This document shows positions 1-6,968 of a DNA stretch of 9,171 nucleotides, one piece after another (position 1 is the stretch's first letter; the number at the start of each line of letters is the position of its first letter). Below the pieces are notes generated by a model. It saw only the letters and a list, made by a program, of their open reading frames with translations. It was not told where the DNA came from and did no database searches. The stretch covers positions 1 to 9,171 of the forward strand of contig JAMCZP010000084.1 in NCBI GenBank assembly GCA_023485185.1, given 5' to 3'. The stretch comes from Gammaproteobacteria bacterium (GTDB lineage: Bacteria > Pseudomonadota > Gammaproteobacteria > Pseudomonadales > Halomonadaceae). A program made the position numbers and the translations under genes.

Positions 1-227
1 ATGAAAACCCCTTAACCCATCGCCAGAGTGAAGTATTAACGCTCGTGGCAAAAGGCTTTCGCAGTAAAGCCATCGCCGACCAGCTTAATGTCAGTATTAA
101 AACAATTGAGACCCACCGCGCCGATATAATGCGCCGCCTTGGCGTTAGGCATACTGCAGGCTTAGTGCATGAAGCCATTCGGCTGGGTTTGTTGGTGTCG
201 CCTCAAAGTACTGACGGGGCTGATTGA
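1..227 (+). CDS. LuxR/NarL-type response regulator, C-terminal DNA-binding end (5' truncated)
   Basis: This is the 3' end of a transcription-regulator gene that enters from the left edge. The reading frame whose first full codon begins at base 3 is open to the edge and ends at a TGA at 225-227. The roughly 74 visible residues form a complete LuxR/GerE helix-turn-helix. It opens with LTHRQSEVLTLVAKG, continues with the recognition segment KAIADQLNVSIKTIETHRADI, and ends with MRRLGVRHTAGLVHEAI. This is the DNA-binding half of NarL/FixJ-family two-component regulators. The receiver domain is outside the window, so the signal and the partner kinase are unknown. Because an ErbR-type regulator and an ErcS-type kinase lie nearby, it could be another regulator of alcohol or PQQ metabolism, such as an EraR or ExaE type, but that is inference from position only. 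The internal GTG at 45 is not a plausible start because the HTH begins before it. Confidence 0.85.
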   Translation, partial: ENPLTHRQSEVLTLVAKGFRSKAIADQLNVSIKTIETHRADIMRRLGVRHTAGLVHEAIRLGLLVSPQSTDGAD

Positions 228-250
228 GGTGTCTAACTGCTAATTAGTTA

Positions 251-309
251 AAATCACGTCAAGGTAGTGCGGCATCACACACTGTTCCTCTTAACTCTTA
301 ACGTGATTT
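251..309. repeat. Imperfect 13-bp inverted repeat between convergent genes
   Basis: The arms are AAATCACGTCAAG (251-263) and CTTAACGTGATTT (297-309). They pair at 12 of 13 positions, nine of them consecutive (AAATCACGT/ACGTGATTT), around a 33-base loop. The element lies in the gap between the stop of the rightward truncated regulator (227) and the stop of leftward speB (324-326). A two-way transcription terminator is the simplest reading. Against it, the stem is AT-rich, the loop is long and there is no clear run of T on either side. A protein-binding site is possible. Confidence 0.4.
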
Positions 310-323
310 CGTCAATTAACTCA

Positions 324-1247
324 TCAAGCGTGTTTAGACGCCGCCAGCGTATACAAAAACTCTAAGCCCAGCGTCGCGGCGGCAAGCGATGTAATGTCGC
401 CGTGATCATAGGCGGGGTTTACTTCCACCACGTCCATGCCAATCAGCTCCATCCCTACCATGCCACGAATAACTTTAAGCATCAGATCCGTGGACATGCC
501 ACCGCAGACCGGGGTGCCAGTACCTGGCGCGTAAGCAGGGTCTAGGCCGTCAATATCCAGGCTAACGTAAGCCGGGTGGTAGCCTACTTTGGCGCGAATG
601 CGCTCAAGTACGGCAGCCGGGCCATTATCGTTCACCCAGTCCGCATCCAGCACTTCGTAAGGGTGGTTGTGACGATCATAGCTGGTACGAATACCAATTT
701 GCAGCGAGTGCTCTGGCACAACCAGTCCCTCTTTTAGGGCATGGTGGAAAATAGTGCCATGGTCAAAGCGTGTGCCTTGCTCATAGGTATCGGTATGGGC
801 ATCGAAATGGATCAGCGCCAGCGGGCCATGCTCACGGGCGTGGGCACGCAGTAGCGGTAGCGTGATGTAATGATCACCCCCCAGCGTTAACATTTTCTTA
901 CCCGCTTTTAACCAGCGGCCGGCATGGGTTTCCAGATTATCGACTAAGCTTTCCGGCTCGCCATAAGCGTAATCCACGTTGCCTGCATCGCACACCTGAA
1001 GGCGATCTTCTAAGGCGAAGTCCCACGGCCAGCGTTTACCTTCCCATATCAGGTTAGCGGTACTTTGGCGAATCGCATTGGGCCCCATGCGGGTACCCGC
1101 TCTGCCAGAACACGCAAGGTCAAAGGGTACGCCACTCACTACCACGTCAGCGTCGGTTTCCTTGGGATCCGTTGCTTTAGGTACGCCCATAAAGGTAGAA
1201 ATCATATCGCCATAAAGGCTGGGCATCTGTGTTTGGGGGTGAGTCAC
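324..1247 (-). CDS. speB: Agmatinase (agmatine ureohydrolase)
   Basis: This enzyme hydrolyses agmatine to putrescine and urea in the cytoplasm, within arginine-derived polyamine metabolism. The product is 307 residues, essentially the length of E. coli SpeB (306 as I recall). The ureohydrolase signatures are all present: GGDH (123-126), HFDAHTDTY (147-155) and SLDIDGLDPAYAPGTGTP. Predicted Mn2+ ligands are H126, D149, H151, D153, D231 and D233. I chose the GTG at 1245-1247 because an AGGAG sequence lies about 10 bases upstream (1258-1262) and because this start places the ligands at almost the same residue numbers as in E. coli SpeB. An in-frame upstream start at 1322 would add 25 residues that look unlike the family, and an ATG at 1226 would give a slightly shorter protein. 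The N-terminal half, including SGRAGTRMGP and WPWDF, resembles agmatinase more than the guanidinobutyrases of Pseudomonas. The gene is divergent from a LysR-type regulator that probably controls it. Confidence 0.93.
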   Translation of the reverse strand: MTHPQTQMPSLYGDMISTFMGVPKATDPKETDADVVVSGVPFDLACSGRAGTRMGPNAIRQSTANLIWEGKRWPWDFALEDRLQVCDAGNVDYAYGEPESLVDNLETHAGRWLKAGKKMLTLGGDHYITLPLLRAHAREHGPLALIHFDAHTDTYEQGTRFDHGTIFHHALKEGLVVPEHSLQIGIRTSYDRHNHPYEVLDADWVNDNGPAAVLERIRAKVGYHPAYVSLDIDGLDPAYAPGTGTPVCGGMSTDLMLKVIRGMVGMELIGMDVVEVNPAYDHGDITSLAAATLGLEFLYTLAASKHA

Positions 1248-1387
1248 CGGTGTACTTCTCCTGGCGTGCTGGATTATCGTTGATAGTCGCGGGTGGGCGA
1301 ATAAGCAGCAGACAATAAGCAATTCCTGGTGATAAATTAAATGAATGTTTAGAATTTAATCATTCGTGATATGAATAATGAGAAGCT
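1248..1387. promoter_or_regulatory. Divergent speB/lysR control region with a LysR-box candidate
   Basis: This 140-bp gap between two divergent starts must hold both promoters. A 15-bp dyad, ATTCGTGATATGAAT (1362-1376), contains TTC-N7-GAA. This fits the T-N11-A pattern recognised by LysR-type regulators. It sits 11 bases before the regulator's ATG, a position typical for autoregulation. A second set of AT-rich dyads lies just upstream, such as AATGA (1340-1344) paired with TCATT (1360-1364). A TAGAAT sequence at 1350-1355 resembles a -10 box for the rightward gene, but I see no convincing -35 box. The ribosome-binding site of speB (AGGAG on the minus strand, 1258-1262) lies at the left end. 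Confidence 0.5.
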
Positions 1388-2341
1388 ATGCGCTCGCTAC
1401 GCCATTTCGACCTAAATCTACTACTGGTATTTGAGGCACTGATGCGCGAGCGCCATGTCACTCGCGCGGCAGAAACGTTGCATTTAAGCCAGCCAGCCTT
1501 GAGCCATGCCTTAAAACGGCTGCGTGAATCGCTGGATGACCCACTACTGGTGCGCACCGAAAACGGTATGCAGCCGACACTCCGGGCACTTGAGCTGCTG
1601 CCCGTGGTGCAACAGGCGCTAGCGATGCTACGCCAAGGTCTTGCATCCCCCGCGATGTTTACGCCTGCCAACAGCACGCGGCGCTTTACGCTAGCCACCA
1701 CGGATTACTTTGAAGAGGTCATGTACCCGCTCTTTTTAAGTCAGCTGTTGGCCTATGCGCCGGGCATTAGCTTTTCCATTGAGCTGATTACGCCCGAAGT
1801 CCTCAGCGAGGGGTTGGAGCAACGCCAGGTGGATATGGTGGTGGGATTGGATAGCCAGAGTGAGCTACCCAGCGGTGTTATTCAGACCCCTTGGATGGAT
1901 GAGGAGCTGGTTTGTTTGGTAGCCATCAATAACACAGGCGTTGGGGATAAGGTGGATCTGGAGCAGTTTGCCCGCCAGCTCCATGTGGAGTTGGCCGATA
2001 TTAGCGGCCTGCGCCCAAGCAATATTGAAAGCTGCCTGACGCAGCACGGTTTAACCCGCCGGGTAATCTCTAAAAATCTCAACTACATCGCCGCAGCGCG
2101 GGTAGTGGCGCTAACGGAAGCGATCATGACGCTCCCACGTCAAATGGCTGAGCGCTTTGTCATGATGCTGCCGGTGCGTATGGTGGAGCCGCCCAAAGAG
2201 CTCCCAACGCTGCAAATGACGCTGATTCAGCATGGGCTGTTTGCCAATGAGCCTGCGCTCATCTGGCTAACTCAATCGCTGGTCGAGTTCGCCGGCACCT
2301 TCCGGCAGCAAGCCTCTTCAGGGGCACTGCGGCCCGCTTGA
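1388..2341 (+). CDS. LysR-type transcriptional regulator, divergent from speB
   Basis: The product is a 317-residue LysR-family DNA-binding regulator. Residues about 7-65 form the winged helix-turn-helix, with FDLNLLLVFEALMRERHVTR, AAETLHLSQPALSHALKRL and DDPLLVRT in the classic order. The rest, from about residue 90, is the two-lobed periplasmic-binding-like effector domain, beginning RRFTLATTDYFEEVMYPLF. The ATG at 1388 is preceded by a GAG at 1380-1382, five bases before the codon, and places the HTH at the usual distance from the N terminus. Divergent pairing with a metabolic gene is typical of this family, where the regulator usually activates its neighbour in response to a pathway metabolite and represses itself. 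Agmatine, a related guanidino compound or putrescine is the natural guess for the effector, but nothing in the sequence identifies it. In P. aeruginosa a LysR regulator (GbuR) similarly flanks the related ureohydrolase gene gbuA. I do not assign a gene symbol. Confidence 0.92.
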   Translation: MRSLRHFDLNLLLVFEALMRERHVTRAAETLHLSQPALSHALKRLRESLDDPLLVRTENGMQPTLRALELLPVVQQALAMLRQGLASPAMFTPANSTRRFTLATTDYFEEVMYPLFLSQLLAYAPGISFSIELITPEVLSEGLEQRQVDMVVGLDSQSELPSGVIQTPWMDEELVCLVAINNTGVGDKVDLEQFARQLHVELADISGLRPSNIESCLTQHGLTRRVISKNLNYIAAARVVALTEAIMTLPRQMAERFVMMLPVRMVEPPKELPTLQMTLIQHGLFANEPALIWLTQSLVEFAGTFRQQASSGALRPA

Positions 2342-2437
2342 TGGTTGGAAGTTGCTTCAATAAAGGCGAGTGACTTAGTAGAGTGTCAGCAAAGACGCAG
2401 TAAGCGGGATTTAGCTAAACCACAGGCAACCATAATA

Positions 2438-3109
2438 ATGACAGCAATGTATAAACTCCTGATTGCCGACGATCACCCCCTGGTACGTGATGCTATGGCG
2501 CGTGTGATCCGTGAAGCTTACGCAGATGCTGAGGTTACCGAGGTGGAAGACTTTGATGAGGCTCTTGCCCATGCCCAGCAAGATCCTGATCTTGACTTGA
2601 TATTGCTGGATTTAAATATGCCTGGCATGAACGGGTTAACGGGTCTTTTAAAGCTGCGTAACGAGCACCCTACGATTCCGGTGGTGATTGTTTCTGCGGA
2701 AGAGAATAAGCAGATTATTCTACAGGCGGTCTCTTGTGGCGCAGCGGGGTTTATCCCCAAATCATTGCCCCGTGATCAGATGCGCCACGCCATTGCCCAG
2801 GTACTGGAAGGCAATATCTTTCTACCCGCCGATGCGATGCGCGCGCCGGACAGTATTCGTAAGCGTCGCCACCAGGAGCAGGGTTTTACGGCGGAACAGC
2901 TGCGTCAACTGACCCGCAAACAGTTACAGGTGTTGGAACACATGACCCGCGGTGAATCTAACAAGATGATTGCCTATCACCTCAATATCGCGGAAACCAC
3001 GGTGAAAGCCCATGTGTCGGCGATCTTGCGCAAGCTGGGGGTGACCAGCCGCGTACAAGCGATTTTATCGGCCAACGATATCGATTTTTCTCAGTTCCTC
3101 AAACGCTGA
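2438..3109 (+). CDS. erbR: ErbR/AgmR-type two-component response regulator
   Basis: This is a NarL/FixJ-family response regulator of 223 residues from the ATG at 2438. Residues about 4-120 are the receiver domain, with acidic pair D11/D12, phospho-acceptor D58 in [14 protein letters not shown]86 in VVIVSAEE and K108 in FIPKS. A linker rich in basic residues (SIRKRRH) leads to a LuxR-type HTH at about 158-215, with [38 protein letters not shown] and the C-terminal [10 protein letters not shown]. From memory the whole sequence closely resembles ErbR (AgmR) of P. aeruginosa, which controls PQQ-dependent ethanol oxidation. The ATG at 2438 has an AGG about 11 bases upstream. A second ATG at 2447 matches the family N terminus ([11 protein letters not shown]) but has no visible ribosome-binding site, and the frame is open back to 2345. 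The cognate kinase is not proven. The ErcS-type kinase across the convergent junction is an obvious candidate, alone or through a phosphorelay. Confidence 0.88.
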   Translation: MTAMYKLLIADDHPLVRDAMARVIREAYADAEVTEVEDFDEALAHAQQDPDLDLILLDLNMPGMNGLTGLLKLRNEHPTIPVVIVSAEENKQIILQAVSCGAAGFIPKSLPRDQMRHAIAQVLEGNIFLPADAMRAPDSIRKRRHQEQGFTAEQLRQLTRKQLQVLEHMTRGESNKMIAYHLNIAETTVKAHVSAILRKLGVTSRVQAILSANDIDFSQFLKR

Positions 3110-3115
3110 TTCGCC

Positions 3116-5278
3116 TCAATCGTTGACGCGATAGTTGCCAGCACTATCTAACCAGTGGGTTTGCCAGTGGCCGTGGGTGTTTATCAGAGTGAGTAAATCG
3201 GTAAGCGCCTGTGAATCGATGCTTTGCTGCCCAAGCCGATGCAGTGGCTGATCGGTGCCTGACAACAGGCTTTGCCACTGGGTAATCAGCGCGGCGAGGG
3301 GCGTTTCAGGCCGTGTTAGCGAGCGTTTAAGAGAGGTTGGCGTCTTTAGGGCATCTTCCGCCGCTTGCCACAGGGTATCGGTGATGGCTAGTAGCTTTTC
3401 GCCTACTGGTTCAGCGTCTTCGCTGGTTTGCACCACATAGCCAAGTGAGCAGGGCGCACCGTCGCTTCTGCGTACCGCCGCGACATACCCCAAGTGATGG
3501 TCATACCGCGCCTGCTGAAAAAAGGCCGCGCTGTGGTGCTGCTCAACCAGCGCTAATAGCCAGCGCTGGGTGGGCGTGCCCGGTAAGCTCAGTGCGCGCA
3601 TAATGGCTGTGCTGGCCGACTCATTGGTGGCAGGCGTCTGCACAGAGCGTGCTGCCACGCGGCTGGCCAACTCTGCCAGCGCGTGGCAAACGACCTCTGC
3701 ATCTGCTTCATGGGAAACCCATACCGCAGGCGTGGTAGGCAGCGGTGTCAGGCGCTGGATCAATCGCTGAGCCAGGAGTCCTTGGGGAACAATGGCCGTA
3801 TTAACATGCGCTTCGTGCAGCAAGGTTTGCATGGCAACTGCCGCCCCCTCCCCCACGGCTATCACCCAACTGCCCTGCACTAGTTGCATGTGCTGACATA
3901 TCACGCCGCTGCGGGCGCACCGTTTGGTAGCCAGTGGGGCGGGAAGGAACATTGCGTTGGGGATAAAACAGGCTGCCCAGGTGGTGTCGGCAAGTGAGGA
4001 GAAATCCTCGCTGACACCATACTGGCCGCACCAACGCTGCACCTTGGGAGTGGTCGCCAGTTGTGCTGTATCGCCAGCATGCTTGAGCGTTGTTGGCGCG
4101 CTATAAACTAGCCAGTAGGGAACTGGCCTGCAATCCCTGGTGGGGAAATATGGTTGAGCCGCTGTATTGGCAGCAAGCCGCCGTGCCAATGCTTGCTGGC
4201 GCGCATAGACAAACCATGCCGACGCCAGTTGCACGGTACCAACTGGGGGCTGCCAAACGGTGCGGTGATCAATAGGGGCCGTCGCGAGCGGGGCTGCTAG
4301 ACGTTCGCTGAGGGAAGCCGCCAGCACGTCCAGCCGTTCCTGCGGTGCGGTACCGGTTAGTGCCAAGCTGAAGGTGTCTGTAGCCCCGGTTGGGGCGGCA
4401 GTCGCGTGGTAGTCGGTAATCGAGTCAGCTAACTGATCCACCAGGTAGCCTTGGTTTAACGAATCAGCAACGTCGCTAAGGGCGTTAAACTGATGGCGCG
4501 AAACGGACGAGGGTAGCGGCCACAACAGCTCAACGGCGTTGGCTGTCCCGACCACCTTCACGCGGGGCAGGCTGCCCCAGCGGGGCGAAATGGCAAGCGC
4601 TGGAGCGTTGGGCGGTAGCGGGTTAAACAGCGTTGCCATGCGTTGAATAAGGCGGGTCATCGCTTCTGCAGCCCTGGGGCTGATAATTGCAATGTTAACG
4701 CGGCCGTCGTGGTAGTGGTCGCGGTGAAACGTGGTCAGCGCCTCATGAAGCAACTCAATGTTATGGCCCAGCGTTTGTGCGTTGCCGTGGTGGCAGCCAG
4801 CACCGATATGCCGCGGGTCACTGAGCATGGCGATGGCTGATAGCCGTTGCATCGCCGAGCTGTGCTGACGGGCCTGCCATTCGGCGTCAATGGCGGCGAC
4901 TTCGGTGCGAATGGTCGGCGACGAAAGAGTGGGCGTGGCGAGCTGATTGGCAACAGTGAGAGCCGCCGCTTCTAGGCTGTCTGCCGGTATCGAGAAATGC
5001 ACATCGGTGACGTAGTCATCGGTGTGGGCGTTCAGGCTGCCCTGGTGCTGGGCAAGCCACGTGAGCAGGCTGGTGTTAGAGGAGGTTGTTAGTGGTGCTG
5101 TGGTGAGCACGTGCTCCAGTAAGTGGGCTAGGCCTGGCAGGGAGAAGGGCTCATCCAAATAGCCCGCTGCAATAGTGATGCTAACGTGAGCATGGGTTAA
5201 ATGGGGTGCGTGGGCCAACACTCCTTGCACGCCGTTAGGCAGGGAGATACAGGTCTGTGGGAAACGCAGCTTAGCCAT
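3116..5278 (-). CDS. pqqF: PqqF-type M16 zinc metallopeptidase of PQQ biosynthesis
   Basis: The product is a 720-residue pitrilysin (M16) family peptidase. In PQQ-producing bacteria PqqF is proposed to cleave the PqqA peptide, or its cross-linked form, to release the Glu-Tyr unit that becomes pyrroloquinoline quinone. The inverted zinc motif HLLEH is at residues 52-56, so H52 and H56 bind zinc and E55 is the catalytic base. The third ligand is E133 in TEVAAIDAEW, 77 residues after H56 and seven after E126, the spacing seen in pitrilysin. The segment NAHTDDYVTDVHFSIP (83-98) is also typical of the family. The remainder holds the inactive M16 repeat domains and is poorly conserved, as is usual for PqqF. 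No signal peptide is seen, so it should be cytoplasmic. The start overlaps the end of ercS by 8 bp and has no clear ribosome-binding site, which suggests translational coupling. It is the last gene of the leftward operon and ends 6 bp from the stop of erbR. Confidence 0.9.
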   Translation of the reverse strand: MAKLRFPQTCISLPNGVQGVLAHAPHLTHAHVSITIAAGYLDEPFSLPGLAHLLEHVLTTAPLTTSSNTSLLTWLAQHQGSLNAHTDDYVTDVHFSIPADSLEAAALTVANQLATPTLSSPTIRTEVAAIDAEWQARQHSSAMQRLSAIAMLSDPRHIGAGCHHGNAQTLGHNIELLHEALTTFHRDHYHDGRVNIAIISPRAAEAMTRLIQRMATLFNPLPPNAPALAISPRWGSLPRVKVVGTANAVELLWPLPSSVSRHQFNALSDVADSLNQGYLVDQLADSITDYHATAAPTGATDTFSLALTGTAPQERLDVLAASLSERLAAPLATAPIDHRTVWQPPVGTVQLASAWFVYARQQALARRLAANTAAQPYFPTRDCRPVPYWLVYSAPTTLKHAGDTAQLATTPKVQRWCGQYGVSEDFSSLADTTWAACFIPNAMFLPAPLATKRCARSGVICQHMQLVQGSWVIAVGEGAAVAMQTLLHEAHVNTAIVPQGLLAQRLIQRLTPLPTTPAVWVSHEADAEVVCHALAELASRVAARSVQTPATNESASTAIMRALSLPGTPTQRWLLALVEQHHSAAFFQQARYDHHLGYVAAVRRSDGAPCSLGYVVQTSEDAEPVGEKLLAITDTLWQAAEDALKTPTSLKRSLTRPETPLAALITQWQSLLSGTDQPLHRLGQQSIDSQALTDLLTLINTHGHWQTHWLDSAGNYRVND

Positions 5279-6968
5279 TGAGCAGGCTACGTAGTAGTGC
5301 GCGCAGTTTGCCGGGGCGTACCGGCTTGTTCAACTGCGGAACGCCGGCATGGCGTAACCGCCTTTGCCAGTGATCAGAGCGGTCGGCACTGATAATGGCG
5401 GCGGGTAAGTGGGGGGCATGCCAGTGGTGGCGAAGTTGTCGAATGGCCTCCAGCCCCGTCACGTTCTCGTCTAAGTGCAAGTCCACCAGCAGCATATCCG
5501 GCGCCTCCAGGCAGGCTTTGGCGGCCTCCAAATCCAGCGCGGTATCGCAACTGACCTGCCATTCACTGAGCAATAGCGCCATGCCTTCAAGAATGGCTGG
5601 TTCGTTATCCAGGATCAGTACATGCACCCCTTCGAACTCGGCGTCAGCGGAAAATGGCGCGCTGGGGGTGGATGTTTGGCTAAAGGAAACACCACTGGCC
5701 CGGGGCACCCTAACCGCAAAACAGGAGCCTTGGCCGGGTGCAGAGCGCACAGAAAGCGGGTGCTCAAGGCGCTGGCTAATCCGCTCCACAATCGCAAGCC
5801 CCAGGCCAACGCCCTGGCGATCGCGCGCCCGGGTGGCGTTGAGTTGATGAAACTCGCGGAAAATAAGCTGATAGTCGCTTTCGGGAATACCAATACCGCT
5901 ATCGACAACGTGTATGGCCAGGCTGTCGTCACTGTGGCGTCGCACGCCTAGGCAAATGCCGCCACGCTGGGTATAGCGGCAAGCGTTAGCCAGAAAGTTG
6001 CGCACAATACGGCTGAGTAGATGAGAGTCGCTGGTTACCGCTTGATGACAAGGCACATAGCGCAGCGTTAACCCTTTCCGTTGCGCCACGGGGGCAAACT
6101 CTTCAGCGAGATTGCTAAGAATATCGTTGAGACTAAAGTGGCGTAATTGCGGCTGCACCTGGCCGTGATCCAGTTTTGAAATATCCAATAGATCGGAAAG
6201 AATCGCTTCGGCGCCTTCCAGCGAGTTTTGCACCCTCTCAATCAGGGATAAATTATCGCTGTCGTTTAACCGCTCCTGTAGTGAGGCCACCAATAAGCGT
6301 GCCGCGTTCATGGGTTGCAGCAGGTCATGGCTGGCGGCGGCCAGGTAGCGGTCTTTGCTGTGGTTGGCAAACTCGGCAGCATCGCGCGCGCTTCTAAGCT
6401 CCTCGTTGAGTCGTTCAAGTGCCTGGGTGCGGTCAGCTACCCGGGCTTCCAAGTGGGCGTTGAGTGTTTCTAAGTGCTGGCGGGCGCGCTCACGCTCGGT
6501 AATATCGGCCACAAAGCCTTCGATCAGGTCTTCATCTCCAGCAAGTTCGGCGGGCTTTTTGATCAGCGTAATGGCGACGGGCACCTGGCGACCAGAGGCT
6601 CCCTGCAGCAAGGTGGTTTGGCCTGTTACGTGCCCTTGAATGAGCAGCAGGTCGCGCAGCTGTTGCCCGGTAGTAGCGTTAACAAACAGCGCGTCAAAGC
6701 GCGCACAGCGCTCCAGCGTATACGCCACGCTAGGGTCGTCTAGCATGGTGGCAAGTGCCGGGTTGGCGGCGCGCAGCTTTCCGGAGAGCGACGCCTGAAA
6801 AATGCCGTGTAGCGCGTTCTCAAATAGCCATTTATAGCGATTGCGCTCAACTTCAAGCTCTTCCAAGCGCACTGACAGCTCTCGATAGTAGCTTTTGCGC
6901 GCCGACTGCTGACCCAGCCCGAGCAGATCGCTGACCGAAAAGCCCGAAGGATCGTTGGCTTTTTTCAT
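5271..6968 (-). CDS. ercS: ErcS-type soluble PAS hybrid sensor histidine kinase
   Basis: This 565-residue hybrid kinase has no membrane segments, so it should sense a cytoplasmic signal. A short N-terminal helix (about 25-45) leads into a PAS domain at about 45-160, with WLFENALHGIFQAS and an exit motif FVADITERERAR. A coiled coil at about 160-205 follows. The HisKA domain carries phospho-acceptor H214 in AAASHDLLQPMNAAR. The ATPase domain has an N box (N324/N328, NFLANACRYT), a G1 box (DSGIGIP, 356-362), an F box (FREFHQL) and a G2 box (GVGLGLAI, 386-393). A C-terminal receiver domain (about 448-563) has D454, phospho-acceptor D496 in LLVDLHLDE, S527 and K548. The layout and position after an ercA gene match ErcS of P. 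aeruginosa, part of the ethanol-oxidation regulatory network. The start ATG overlaps the ercA stop as ATGA. Because the protein ends in a receiver, phosphoryl transfer onward to ErbR would need a histidine phosphotransfer protein or direct transfer from H214. The exact ortholog name is less certain than the family. Confidence 0.87.
   Translation of the reverse strand: MKKANDPSGFSVSDLLGLGQQSARKSYYRELSVRLEELEVERNRYKWLFENALHGIFQASLSGKLRAANPALATMLDDPSVAYTLERCARFDALFVNATTGQQLRDLLLIQGHVTGQTTLLQGASGRQVPVAITLIKKPAELAGDEDLIEGFVADITERERARQHLETLNAHLEARVADRTQALERLNEELRSARDAAEFANHSKDRYLAAASHDLLQPMNAARLLVASLQERLNDSDNLSLIERVQNSLEGAEAILSDLLDISKLDHGQVQPQLRHFSLNDILSNLAEEFAPVAQRKGLTLRYVPCHQAVTSDSHLLSRIVRNFLANACRYTQRGGICLGVRRHSDDSLAIHVVDSGIGIPESDYQLIFREFHQLNATRARDRQGVGLGLAIVERISQRLEHPLSVRSAPGQGSCFAVRVPRASGVSFSQTSTPSAPFSADAEFEGVHVLILDNEPAILEGMALLLSEWQVSCDTALDLEAAKACLEAPDMLLVDLHLDENVTGLEAIRQLRHHWHAPHLPAAIISADRSDHWQRRLRHAGVPQLNKPVRPGKLRALLRSLLNG

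Noticed and set aside
1248..1322. 25-residue N-terminal extension of SpeB from an upstream in-frame start
   Set aside because: It does not resemble agmatinase N termini, and the GTG at 1247 has a better-placed AGGAG and gives the expected length.
1360..1701. 113-residue minus-strand open frame covering the lysR start
   Set aside because: It is Ser/Arg-rich with no domain and lies opposite the conserved HTH of the LysR gene, so it is a shadow frame.
2352..2380. TTGCTT plus 17 bases plus TTAGTA as a promoter for erbR
   Set aside because: The -10 element matches the consensus at only one position, too weak to call.
3130..3148. GATAGT/ACTATC hairpin downstream of the erbR stop, a possible erbR terminator
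   Set aside because: The stem has six pairs with a seven-base loop and no T run, and it lies within the pqqF coding sequence.
3984..4017. Hairpin inside pqqF: an 8-pair stem with a GAAA loop, extended by GTGTC/GACAC
   Set aside because: On the plus strand it folds well, but the gene is read from the minus strand, where one pair is lost. It encodes an ordinary stretch of PqqF, so I take it as chance.
5395..5847. 150-residue open frame on the plus strand, antisense to ercS
   Set aside because: It is low in complexity, rich in Ser/Ala/Arg, lacks any motif, and lies fully opposite the ATPase and receiver domains of ErcS.
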